NCBI GenBank assembly: GCA_002633005.1
Contig: NMRA01000109.1
Coordinates: forward strand, 596,624-660,623
Length of the DNA: 64,000 nucleotides
Direction: 5' to 3'
From: Phoronis australis
Lineage: Eukaryota; Phoronida; Phoronidae
This document shows positions 60,901-64,000 of the stretch, one piece after another; within the stretch, counting starts at the first letter, position 1, and each line of letters opens with the position of its first letter. A program made the translations under genes and the position numbers. A model generated the notes under the pieces. The model had not been told where the DNA came from and ran no database searches. It saw nothing but the letters and a program-made list of their open reading frames with translations.

Positions 60901-62990
60901 ATGTAGTAGTTTCTTGTAACTATATTTGCAGGTCACATTCAACTTATCTCCCCTGTGGACTACGATCAAGGTGAACGGGAATTCTTCCTCACTGTACAGG
61001 CCAACACACCCTCGCTTAGCAACACCACGATAGTCGAGATACAGGTGCTGGACTCCAATGACAACCCACCTGTATTTGCTAAACCGATCTATGAGAAGAT
61101 TGTGGTCCTCGAGGATGCCGTACCTGGGGATACAGTCTTACAGGTATGTTGATGTGAAAAGGGTCGCTGATTGTTTTGAAATACATGTTGAATGTCCAAA
61201 ATAGAACCAGAGATGTCAGCACTGAATTATGAGTGCATTTCAGATTATAAAGATATTTGGACAAAACGATGTGTGTGAAGGTAGCAGCTTTCGGTATTTA
61301 GTATGGGCTTTAGAGTCACTTTCATAACTCCTTGTCCTAGTTCGGTAAATTTCTTCAGCATTGGACAAAAGTAATTATGGACACTTTTTGTTTTTTCAAG
61401 GACTTGATACATTGCTGCAATTGCCCATTTTACCAAATGTTGATTGCTGTTAGCAATGCTTACAATGTTATAGAAAATCATGTCATCTTTTTTTGACGAA
61501 GTAATCTTTCAGTTTCCTACCGAATTGTGTCCAAAATTTATCTTCTTCACGAATACTGCTTCTAAAAGGTTTTCTTTGTAACCCATCAGCTTCAAGCCAG
61601 TGATCGGGACAGTCCAGCCAATTCCAAAATTACATACAGCATCACCGACGGCGATGACCTGGGTCAATTTGACATCGACTCAGACAATGGTTACATTACT
61701 GTAGCCAAACCACTGGACAGAGAAACTGTAAGTAAATTTATTGCATACTAACTAATCTAGACTTTCTAAAATGTTTGATAATTTTATATGTTTAGTGGCT
61801 TGTAATGCTTATGTTGTCACGCGCATATATGTACATGTTCACGTGCACATACATATGTACGTACACGTACATCTATGTATGTATATGTACATATGTATAT
61901 GTGCATTATGCTTTCATTTATGTGCACTGTCTCGTGGATTTTGTTTTCACTGTTACTCGGTGGCGTTAGAATTTTTTGATAAAAGTCGACAGACCATTTT
62001 CTCAGGTTCTCAAATGGACAGTAAATGAATCTGAATTGATCACTGAGGTAAAATAGAAATAACACTCTTGTTTTTTCTTGGGTAGTTCTGGTGCAGCAGT
62101 CAATGCTCATCTTCTTATTTTGTTGCAGTTCTCGTCTTGAGATGCCACTTTAGCAGATTGGAGGGTGATATTGGAGGGTGATATTCTGACTAAAAAGTTA
62201 GAGTACTCTGACAATGATTTACTAGGAAATGTATATTTAAATAATTTAAAATTTGTTAATTGAAATTAATGCAATTGATGTGTGCTTGTTTTTTGTTTTT
62301 ATGTGTTTTGTTTTTGTTTAGGTACCCAACTACAGTCTAGTGGTCACAGCTGTTGATAGCGGCATGGTACCACAGTCAGGCTCTGTCAGTGTACTTATCG
62401 AAGTACAAGATGCCAATGACAATGCACCCTGGTTTGACCAGGCAAACTACTCCGCTGTTGTGCAGGTATGTTGTTGAAACTTTTTGCAGGCAGTGGGAAT
62501 GATTTTGTGGCTGTCTTGGCTGCCATCAGAATGGCTCACAGTTTCAAATGTGACTTCATTTCTGCTTGTTGAACATATTTTGAGAAATTAGATTTAAAGT
62601 TTAATATTTTGGTGTGACCTTTTGTTTTTAACAGGATTCATAAACTTGTAGATTTTTTATTTCAAAGTTGAATATTTTAAAATGGAATTTAGAACCCTTT
62701 TGTTTGCTTAATTAAAAAGTCCCAAAATTCGTCCATTTAACTACAAAAATTCCCTATGCCAATGATAACGATTGGACCTCGTTTCCCTTCTATTAACATT
62801 GAGACATTTCAGTTTGCTATTCCCAAGTGATTTTCCCCGAGTTGAACTTCTAATTCTTTTAAGCTAACTCATTTGCATTCCATTCTGCTGACATTAGACT
62901 AGACTGAGGCTGATTTAGGTGTTCTCTGTGTTAACAACTTGTTTTACCTGGCGGTTACAGGTGAATGAACACGGTCTCTCTCGCGGCCAG
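9621..62990 (+). CDS. FAT1-like: FAT1/2/3-type giant atypical cadherin, 25 coding exons, 3' end outside window
   Basis: Spliced gene of 25 exons giving 3476 codons in one continuous frame. The predicted protein has a signal peptide (residues about 1-30), 32 complete extracellular cadherin repeats and the start of repeat 33. Most repeats carry the family marks: an xExN/xED start, a DxD in mid repeat, LDRE, and a DxNDN-type calcium linker. The N-terminal block ending in [19 protein letters not shown] and the block [20 protein letters not shown] are FAT1/2/3-like rather than FAT4/Drosophila-Fat-like. Family knowledge: such proteins are single-pass adhesion receptors at cell-cell contacts and basal edges, acting in planar polarity, actin organisation and tube or epithelial morphogenesis. 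The final repeats, laminin-G/EGF domains, membrane segment and tail are not in the window. Vertebrate FAT1, FAT2 and FAT3 are co-orthologous candidates, so the exact number is not assigned. Exon coordinates follow as separate entries. Confidence 0.95.
13727..13807. repeat. Minisatellite, 3 copies of 27 bp
   Basis: GAGAATGTGGACATGGAGGG-ACTATT is repeated three times with one substitution in the first copy. The period is a multiple of three, so it keeps a short minus-strand frame open; I do not regard that frame as a gene. Confidence 0.9.
16812..16945 (+). repeat. Dispersed repeat X, partial copy
   Basis: Shares CATAGCTA, CACAATAATGTTAGAG, GCCTTTG-AAAA and a following TCCGA-ATTTGG block with 29355-29605. 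It lacks the insertion seen at 5157-5476, so it shows the empty-site arrangement. Confidence 0.45.
18808..18926 (+). CDS. FAT1-like: FAT1-like exon 2: middle of cadherin repeat 10
   Basis: 119 nt. Acceptor TTGTTCAG (AG 18806-18807), donor ACAG|GTAAAC. Codes [19 protein letters not shown] through WIYIQ. It completes the TG/LDRE half of repeat 10. Enters phase 1, leaves phase 0, just before the linker. Confidence 0.93.
18927..19266 (+). other. Intron 2 (340 bp)
   Basis: Short GT-AG intron; nothing else is seen in it. Confidence 0.85.
19267..19462 (+). CDS. FAT1-like: FAT1-like exon 3: linker 10/11 and first half of cadherin repeat 11
   Basis: 196 nt. Acceptor TTGGTAG, donor ACAG|GTGAGC. Starts with the linker [10 protein letters not shown], then [12 protein letters not shown] and [14 protein letters not shown]. 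Enters phase 0, leaves phase 1 at the Gly of the KTG motif, the same place as the exon 1/2 junction. Confidence 0.93.
19669..19888. mobile_element. 220-bp TIR element starting CAGGGGCCCCGTTTTAT
   Basis: The left end CAGGGGCCCCGTTTTAT (19669-19685) and the reverse complement of the right end, CAAGGGCTCGTTTTAT (to 19888), form an imperfect terminal inverted repeat. Such CAGGGGC-type ends are common in hAT-like MITEs of animals; that assignment is an inference. No clear 8-bp target duplication is seen. Confidence 0.6.
20285..20620 (-). other. Minus-strand coding-like ORF of unknown origin
   Basis: 111 codons from ATG at 20620, hydrophilic, rich in Asp, Asn, Lys, Thr and His, starting [19 protein letters not shown]. 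The composition looks more protein-like than other intronic frames, mainly over the first 90 codons. I recognise no domain. It could be a fragment of a nested gene, a transposon ORF, a retrocopy, or chance. Confidence 0.25.
21108..21245 (+). repeat. Dispersed repeat X, partial copy
   Basis: Shares the ATATCATGGTTACC-like start, CATTC-AAACAA, GATGCCTTTGAAAAATG and a TGAAATTGGTGGGAATTTT end with the copies at 16812-16945 and 29355-29605. Diverged. Confidence 0.4.
22681..23095. mobile_element. MITE-like element, TAGTGCTGTTTA ends
   Basis: The left end TAGTGCTGTTTACACTTACA (22681) matches imperfectly the reverse complement of the right end TAGTCCTGTTTAGACATCAA (23095). Inner blocks (GCAAATTGACAC near 22755, GTCAATTTGC near 23039) are also inverted partners. 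415 bp, no coding frame. Confidence 0.5.
26934..26992. repeat. Short fold-back (imperfect hairpin)
   Basis: CGCGATGCCAACGGCCT (26934-26950) pairs with AGGCCATGACTGGCATCTCGCG (26971-26992) with small bulges around a 20-nt loop. Function unknown; it may be the core of a decayed element. Confidence 0.4.
28970..29220 (+). repeat. Dispersed repeat W, direct copy
   Basis: Partner of the inverted stretch 1795-2045. Shared ordered blocks are the CAGTCTC start, GATTTTGGTGTTTACAGTATT and CTGGACAGTTTTTACC. Diverged and non-coding. Confidence 0.35.
29355..29605 (+). repeat. Dispersed repeat X, most continuous copy
   Basis: Runs from CTCACCAATTTAGGACAAAA through a GTACCATAGCTAACC block and CACAACAACGTTAGAAGCCTTTG to GATATTGGTGACATTTTACC. 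The GTT/GCCTTTG junction is uninterrupted, in contrast to the copy at 4993-5555. Confidence 0.55.
29936..30453 (+). repeat. Repeat Y with tandem duplication around an N
   Basis: Y starts CAGGGCCCTC at 29936 and its end corresponds to about 30205. A segment of about 200 bp is present twice in direct orientation: 30053-30255 and 30257-30453, nearly identical and separated by one undetermined base (30256). The second copy carries a few indels, for example in the G-rich stretch. This is either a recent tandem duplication or an assembly join. Confidence 0.75.
30922..31364 (+). mobile_element. MITE-like element Z, copy 2
   Basis: 443 bp with inverted ends: CTCTAAAGGCTCTTTCATAT (30922) against the reverse complement of ATGAAAGGCCCTTTAGAG (to 31364). 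It matches 5579-6060 block by block (ACATTTACATGTGCTAA, ATATAAGCA, CGATAACTTCGAT, GCAACTCCCCAAA). Non-coding. The second half contains a TTAAGCGTTCATACTG block twice (31224 and 31293). Confidence 0.8.
31935..31996 (+). CDS. FAT1-like: FAT1-like exon 4: short LDRE segment of cadherin repeat 11
   Basis: 62 nt, flanked by a 12.5-kb and a 3.7-kb intron. Acceptor TTATCTTCAG, donor GAG|GTAAGA. Codes [21 protein letters not shown], the direct continuation of repeat 11. Phase 1 in, phase 0 out. It is too short for ordinary ORF finding but supported by both frames and by the family pattern. Confidence 0.92.
31997..35669 (+). other. Intron 4 (3.7 kb)
   Basis: GT-AG intron without recognised repeats or exons. 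An ORF of 116 codons at 34651-35001 has no recognisable domain. Confidence 0.8.
35670..35990 (+). CDS. FAT1-like: FAT1-like exon 5: end of cadherin repeat 11 and most of repeat 12
   Basis: 321 nt (107 codons), phase 0 on both sides, so it could be skipped in frame. Acceptor CTACTTTAG; donor AAG|GTTCGT is weak. Codes [11 protein letters not shown], the linker [11 protein letters not shown], then the start of repeat 12 ([37 protein letters not shown]). Confidence 0.92.
36161..36374 (+). CDS. FAT1-like: FAT1-like exon 6: end of cadherin repeat 12 and start of repeat 13
   Basis: 214 nt. Acceptor GAACAG, donor AAAG|GTCAGC. Codes [12 protein letters not shown], then a calcium-free linker ([13 protein letters not shown]) and the start of repeat 13 ([24 protein letters not shown]). 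Phase 0 in, phase 1 out. The intron before it is only 170 bp, the shortest in the window. Confidence 0.92.
36375..36714 (+). other. Intron 6 (340 bp)
   Basis: GT-AG intron inside repeat 13. Nothing further is seen. Confidence 0.85.
36715..36854 (+). CDS. FAT1-like: FAT1-like exon 7: second half of cadherin repeat 13
   Basis: 140 nt. Acceptor GGCTACAG, donor TGG|GTGAGT. Codes [35 protein letters not shown] and [10 protein letters not shown]. Phase 1 in, phase 0 out, just before the linker. Confidence 0.92.
36855..41221 (+). other. Intron 7 (4.4 kb)
   Basis: GT-AG intron with a 3 x 57-bp tandem repeat at 39361-39531. No exon candidates: exon 7 joins exon 8 directly at the repeat 13/14 linker. 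Confidence 0.8.
39361..39531. repeat. Tandem repeat, 3 copies of 57 bp
   Basis: The unit TGTAAGTTGCTAAGGTAGGA... starts at 39361, 39418 and 39475. Copies differ by about one to three bases. Because 57 is divisible by three, a minus-strand frame of 19-residue repeats stays open; I judge it non-coding. Confidence 0.95.
41222..41432 (+). CDS. FAT1-like: FAT1-like exon 8: linker 13/14 and first half of cadherin repeat 14
   Basis: 211 nt. Acceptor TTTATGTAG, donor ACAG|GTATGG. Starts [15 protein letters not shown], then [14 protein letters not shown] and [12 protein letters not shown]. Phase 0 in, phase 1 out at the RTG motif. Confidence 0.93.
41433..44608 (+). other. Intron 8 (3.2 kb)
   Basis: GT-AG intron. 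An 18-bp phrase ATCCAATTTGGGTAATGG occurs twice, at 42592 and 42707. No gene or element is recognised. Confidence 0.8.
44609..44784 (+). CDS. FAT1-like: FAT1-like exon 9: second half of cadherin repeat 14 and linker 14/15
   Basis: 176 nt. Acceptor CGTTGCAG, donor ACAG|GTAGTT. Codes [27 protein letters not shown] and the linker [11 protein letters not shown], ending DIFVGQ. Phase 1 in, phase 0 out. Confidence 0.93.
44785..45133 (+). other. Intron 9 (349 bp)
   Basis: AT-rich GT-AG intron. Nothing further is seen. Confidence 0.85.
45134..45233 (+). CDS. FAT1-like: FAT1-like exon 10: first part of cadherin repeat 15
   Basis: 100 nt. Acceptor CACATCTAG, donor TCAG|GTCAGT. Codes [20 protein letters not shown] and [14 protein letters not shown]. 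Phase 0 in, phase 1 out. A tRNA-derived SINE begins only about 17 bp after the donor. Confidence 0.92.
45251..45480 (+). mobile_element. tRNA-derived SINE
   Basis: The head carries a near-perfect pol III A box TGGCCAAGTGG (45261-45271) and B box GGCTCGAGTCC (45308-45318), 36 bp apart, as in a tRNA of the Ser/Leu shape. The body that follows (to about 45480, with a T-run at 45474-45480) is not tRNA-like. There is no plausible anticodon stem with matching acceptor ends, so it is not a functional tRNA. The 3' limit is approximate. Confidence 0.65.
47540..48268 (-). pseudogene. Decayed minus-strand coding-like remnant, possibly transposon-derived
   Basis: Read from ATG at 48268 the minus strand gives [21 protein letters not shown], then frame changes and stops, an acidic stretch ([18 protein letters not shown]), further fragments (for example 47885-47655), and near the end a basic Cys-rich piece ([10 protein letters not shown] ... 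[11 protein letters not shown]). A basic start, acidic middle and Cys-rich end recall some DNA transposases, but I cannot name a family. It has several stops and no terminal repeats that I could identify. Confidence 0.3.
48777..50272 (+). CDS. FAT1-like: FAT1-like exon 11: cadherin repeats 15 (end) to 20 (start)
   Basis: 1496 nt, the second largest exon. Acceptor TTATTTACAG, donor AAG|GTTGGT (weak). It completes repeat 15, whose linker SNNAPPRF lacks the DxND motif. It carries repeats 16 (ends CNDNRPQF), 17 (TNDSPPTF), 18 (calcium-free [10 protein letters not shown]) and 19 (RNDNAPVF), and starts repeat 20 ([20 protein letters not shown]). Phase 1 in, phase 0 out. Confidence 0.95.
50273..50537 (+). 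other. Intron 11 (265 bp)
   Basis: Contains a short GTGTGTGTGTGCGTGTGCGT tract near 50367-50390. Donor GTTGGT and acceptor AAAG are both poor matches to consensus. Confidence 0.8.
50538..50712 (+). CDS. FAT1-like: FAT1-like exon 12: middle of cadherin repeat 20
   Basis: 175 nt. The acceptor is TTTATTAAAG, with A at -3, which is unusual and may be weak. Donor CGAG|GTAAGC is strong. Codes [20 protein letters not shown], the motif [15 protein letters not shown] and VQAQDRG. Phase 0 in, phase 1 out. Frame and family match make it secure despite the poor acceptor. Confidence 0.9.
50713..51316 (+). other. Intron 12 (604 bp)
   Basis: GT-AG intron. Nothing further is seen. Confidence 0.85.
51317..51541 (+). 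CDS. FAT1-like: FAT1-like exon 13: end of cadherin repeat 20 and first half of repeat 21
   Basis: 225 nt, phase 1 on both sides, so skipping would keep the frame. Acceptor TCTGTCCAG, donor GCAG|GTATGA. The linker VLDQLSPVF has no calcium motif. Then [14 protein letters not shown] and [12 protein letters not shown]. Confidence 0.93.
51542..54312 (+). other. Intron 13 (2.8 kb)
   Basis: GT-AG intron that contains a minus-strand coding-like stretch of about 200 codons with one frameshift (52672-53286). Otherwise featureless. Confidence 0.8.
52672..53286 (-). pseudogene. Minus-strand coding-like stretch with one frameshift, unknown protein
   Basis: Two minus-strand frames overlap at 52946-53001 and lie in adjacent frames. 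The upstream one (open from about 53280) passes through [20 protein letters not shown] and ends soon after FGEKMGV; the downstream one runs through [18 protein letters not shown] and [19 protein letters not shown] to a stop at 52672. The shift falls at an A6 run near 52960. The composition is protein-like, polar and charged. No domain is recognised. It could be a retrocopy, a nested-gene exon or a transposon remnant. Confidence 0.35.
54313..54434 (+). CDS. FAT1-like: FAT1-like exon 14: second half of cadherin repeat 21
   Basis: 122 nt. Acceptor ATTTTTCAG, donor GAG|GTGTGC. Codes [35 protein letters not shown] and RVEIE. Phase 1 in, phase 0 out, before the linker. Confidence 0.92.
54435..55064 (+). 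other. Intron 14 (630 bp)
   Basis: GT-AG intron. Nothing further is seen. Confidence 0.85.
55065..56096 (+). CDS. FAT1-like: FAT1-like exon 15: linker 21/22, cadherin repeats 22-24, start of 25
   Basis: 1032 nt (344 codons), phase 0 on both sides. Acceptor TTTGTTGCAG, donor AAG|GTAACT. Linker DVNDQAPSF, repeat 22 (ends LNDNPPQF), repeat 23 (calcium-free PSNHYAPAF), repeat 24 (VNDNPPEF), then the start of repeat 25 ([19 protein letters not shown]). Confidence 0.95.
56097..56904 (+). other. Introns 15 and 16 on either side of exon 16 (327 and 336 bp)
   Basis: Intron 15 is 56097-56423 and intron 16 is 56569-56904, with exon 16 between them. Neither holds other features. The last 50 bases of intron 16 are in frame with exon 17 and would read as a hydrophobic leader by chance. 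Confidence 0.8.
56424..56568 (+). CDS. FAT1-like: FAT1-like exon 16: middle of cadherin repeat 25
   Basis: 145 nt. Acceptor TTATCTTCAG, donor ATA|GTATGT. Codes [39 protein letters not shown]. Phase 0 in, phase 1 out. Confidence 0.9.
56905..57959 (+). CDS. FAT1-like: FAT1-like exon 17: end of cadherin repeat 25, repeats 26-28
   Basis: 1055 nt. Acceptor GTCCTTGCAG, donor GAG|GTAATT. It completes repeat 25 (calcium-free linker [10 protein letters not shown]), then repeats 26 (INDNAPTF), 27 (HNDSPPVF) and 28 ([10 protein letters not shown]). The Cys after the repeat 28 linker is also at this place in FAT1 as I recall it. Phase 1 in, phase 0 out. Confidence 0.95.
57960..58344 (+). other. Intron 17 (385 bp)
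   Basis: GT-AG intron. Nothing further is seen. Confidence 0.85.
58345..58504 (+). CDS. FAT1-like: FAT1-like exon 18: first half of cadherin repeat 29
   Basis: 160 nt. Acceptor GATTTCAG, donor ACAG|GTGGGT. Codes [37 protein letters not shown] and ATG. Phase 0 in, phase 1 out at the TG position. The neighbouring exon frames support it. Confidence 0.92.
58505..59018 (+). other. Intron 18 (514 bp)
   Basis: GT-AG intron. Positions 58537-58700 have weak similarity to repeat X (CTCACCAAATTTGGACAAAA). The 3' end is GT-rich rather than pyrimidine-rich and stays open in frame with exon 19. Confidence 0.75.
59019..59252 (+). CDS. FAT1-like: FAT1-like exon 19: end of cadherin repeat 29 and start of repeat 30
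   Basis: 234 nt, phase 1 on both sides. Acceptor TTTTGGCAG, donor TTGG|GTGAGT. Codes [35 protein letters not shown], the linker INDNVPRF, then [11 protein letters not shown] and IDDDL. The Cys in GGGQYCEA matches the family. Confidence 0.93.
59253..59791 (+). other. Intron 19 (539 bp)
   Basis: GT-AG intron. Nothing further is seen. Confidence 0.85.
59792..59940 (+). CDS. FAT1-like: FAT1-like exon 20: middle of cadherin repeat 30
   Basis: 149 nt. Acceptor GTCCCGTAG, donor AGA|GTGAGT. Codes [40 protein letters not shown] and RASDR. Phase 1 in, phase 0 out. Confidence 0.92.
59941..60405 (+). other. Intron 20 (465 bp) with a degenerate direct repeat
   Basis: Two related stretches of about 50 bp, 60133-60180 and 60267-60315 (CA-CATTTATACTT, TGTTTC-CCAGTA-ACTTCAT, AAA-CAC), lie 134 bp apart. 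This is an old partial tandem duplication. Confidence 0.55.
60406..60643 (+). CDS. FAT1-like: FAT1-like exon 21: end of cadherin repeat 30 and first half of repeat 31
   Basis: 238 nt. Acceptor CCATTTTCAG, donor ACAG|GTTTGT. Codes [15 protein letters not shown], the linker [10 protein letters not shown], then [33 protein letters not shown] and KIDRRTG. The variant SRDSG, in place of the usual DxD, is also what I recall in FAT1 here. Phase 0 in, phase 1 out. Confidence 0.93.
60644..60931 (+). other. Intron 21 (288 bp)
   Basis: GT-AG intron. Nothing further is seen. Confidence 0.85.
60932..61143 (+). CDS. FAT1-like: FAT1-like exon 22: end of cadherin repeat 31 and start of repeat 32
   Basis: 212 nt. 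Acceptor TATTTGCAG, donor CAG|GTATGT. Codes [20 protein letters not shown], the linker [10 protein letters not shown], then [20 protein letters not shown]. Phase 1 in, phase 0 out. Confidence 0.92.
61144..61589 (+). other. Intron 22 (446 bp)
   Basis: GT-AG intron; nothing beyond AT-rich sequence. Confidence 0.85.
61590..61727 (+). CDS. FAT1-like: FAT1-like exon 23: middle of cadherin repeat 32
   Basis: 138 nt, phase 0 on both sides. Acceptor ACCCATCAG, donor ACT|GTAAGT. Codes [37 protein letters not shown] and RET. Confidence 0.92.
61728..62321 (+). other. Intron 23 (594 bp) with alternating purine/pyrimidine tract
   Basis: Contains 61822-61906, a tract of ATGTAC/GTACAC/TATGTA words with many small palindromes. 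It is otherwise unremarkable. Confidence 0.8.
61822..61906. repeat. Alternating purine-pyrimidine, palindrome-rich simple sequence
   Basis: About 85 bp made almost wholly of alternating purines and pyrimidines (GCGCATATATGTACATG ... GTACGTACACGTACAT ... GTATATGTACATATGTATA). It could adopt Z-form or small cruciforms; this is a degenerate microsatellite. Confidence 0.8.
62322..62465 (+). CDS. FAT1-like: FAT1-like exon 24: end of cadherin repeat 32, start of repeat 33
   Basis: 144 nt, phase 0 on both sides. Acceptor TTTTTGTTTAG, donor CAG|GTATGT. Codes [14 protein letters not shown], the linker [11 protein letters not shown], then [10 protein letters not shown] of repeat 33. Confidence 0.92.
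62466..62960 (+). other. Intron 24 (495 bp)
   Basis: GT-AG intron before the probable microexon. Nothing further is seen. Confidence 0.7.
62961..62990 (+). CDS. FAT1-like: Probable 30-nt microexon of repeat 33 (FAT1-like exon 25)
   Basis: 30 nt coding [10 protein letters not shown], phase 0 on both sides, with acceptor GGTTACAG and donor CCAG|GTTTAC. After the NYSAVVQ end of exon 24 it gives the VxEx(4-5)G start expected in a cadherin repeat. If the donor is not used, the frame meets a stop at 63046-63048 (18 codons more). I prefer the microexon reading, but the next exon is outside the window, so it cannot be confirmed here. Confidence 0.6.
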
Positions 62991-64000
62991 GTTTACACGC
63001 AGCAGAGCTATATAGTACGTTGTACTGTAGATGGTTTGTTGCAGTGATGCATCGTGTCACCCGCATGTTGTGAACTTTTACATTCACCCCTCACCTCACA
63101 TCATTTACTGACCTTTGGCCTCCACTGAGTTCAGGGGTCATGCCCTACATGTTGTCTGTTGTGGAAAACAGTTTTGGGTTCTTTGTTGTGCAGTTGTCTT
63201 TGTCTTGTTAGTTTTTGTGATTTGTACAAATTTTTAGTTTTGTGTATCGTCTTTTGGCACATAATATCTTATAATTTAAAATTACACTGTTTTTGTTATA
63301 GTTTGGTCTGCATGCAAAGGTACTAGTTTTTAAATTAATAGGATCATGCTGTTAATTAACTTAGCATGGTTGTTGCATGCTATTCAGGTTGCTATAGTGA
63401 TGGCACTCACATACTGAGTGAAAGTCGAGCATTAATTCACGCTTCTTGTACAGAGCACGATATAGGCACTTTTAGATTAGAAGAAGACACAGAAACACTA
63501 GTGCAACCTAGTGTTGTTTTCTGATTTTAACATTACACCAATACACAGCCAATTAATGTTAGCGAGATCAGCACCTTTCACACACTGTGTTCCATGATAC
63601 AGTTGTAATTGATATGAGATTACTGTTGTGGAGTAGGTTCTATCAATACAAGCATTTTTGTGCACCACATATTTATATGTGGGTGCATTATGCCGTCAAC
63701 CGTGTACGGCATCCGCTGCTGTATCTCCAAAACCACTTAATGGATGTTCGTGATATTTTGCGGACGTGTTCCTATCATGGATTAGATGTCGAGCAAATTT
63801 TTGGACAGATCCATCTACCAGTGTACCCCCAGTGACAAGTTTAATTTTTTTGCCCCTGTGTTTTTTGGAGTTCCATTTTATGTAATTTGACAGTATTTCT
63901 TAAGGAGACTACAATGGTGTCTCATTTTAGGATGGATTCAACATATTGGGAAGAGGATGGCTGTCAATGATTTGCGGACACCTCCAACTGCTGTAGCATC
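62991..64000 (+). other. Start of next intron, running off the window
   Basis: No cadherin-like frame is visible up to the window end. An 82-codon ORF at 63587-63835 has no recognisable domain. The continuation of repeat 33 must lie beyond 64000. Confidence 0.65.

Noticed and set aside
63921-64000. Possible exon after TTTTAG at the window end
   Set aside because: The frame after this AG gives no cadherin-like sequence, and a stop appears in the frame tested.

Overview
The window is a piece of a metazoan genome. It is AT-rich, has long GT-AG introns, and carries one large multi-exon gene on the + strand. The gene is a FAT1/2/3-type giant atypical cadherin (fly Kugelei/Fat-like is in the same group). 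The ancient-looking exon pattern, moderate introns (170 bp to about 12.5 kb), several small terminal-inverted-repeat elements and a tRNA-headed SINE suggest a marine or other invertebrate rather than a vertebrate. I cannot name the species. A single N at 30256 shows that this is a draft assembly.

Layout. Positions 1-9595 are non-coding (upstream intron or intergenic) and hold several repeats. The first coding exon starts inside the window at 9621, after a spliced 5'UTR (acceptor AG at 9594-9595), and runs 3.3 kb to 12954. Twenty-four further exons follow: 18808-18926, 19267-19462, 31935-31996, 35670-35990, 36161-36374, 36715-36854, 41222-41432, 44609-44784, 45134-45233, 48777-50272, 50538-50712, 51317-51541, 54313-54434, 55065-56096, 56424-56568, 56905-57959, 58345-58504, 59019-59252, 59792-59940, 60406-60643, 60932-61143, 61590-61727, 62322-62465 and a probable 30-nt microexon 62961-62990. 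All junctions are GT-AG and all reading phases agree. Together they give 3476 codons: signal peptide, 32 complete cadherin repeats and the start of repeat 33. Repeat number, order and many individual sequences match my memory of human FAT1 (34 repeats) with no repeat missing. The last repeat and a half, the expected laminin-G/EGF region, the membrane segment and the cytoplasmic tail lie beyond the right edge.

Introns. The 12.5-kb intron 3 (19463-31934) is the main repeat store. It holds at least three MITE-like elements, copies of two dispersed repeat families and a tandem duplication beside the N. Other introns hold short minisatellites (3 x 27 bp, 3 x 57 bp), a tRNA-derived SINE 17 bp after a splice donor, and three minus-strand coding-like stretches of unknown origin, two of them visibly broken.

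I see no operon, CRISPR array, intact transposase, rRNA or functional tRNA gene. The most interesting points are the position-by-position conservation of calcium-free linkers between cadherin repeats, the recurrence of intron positions at the same few structural sites of the repeat, the 30-nt microexon, and a nested repeat insertion that can be read against un-inserted copies elsewhere in the window. I found no clear undescribed system.
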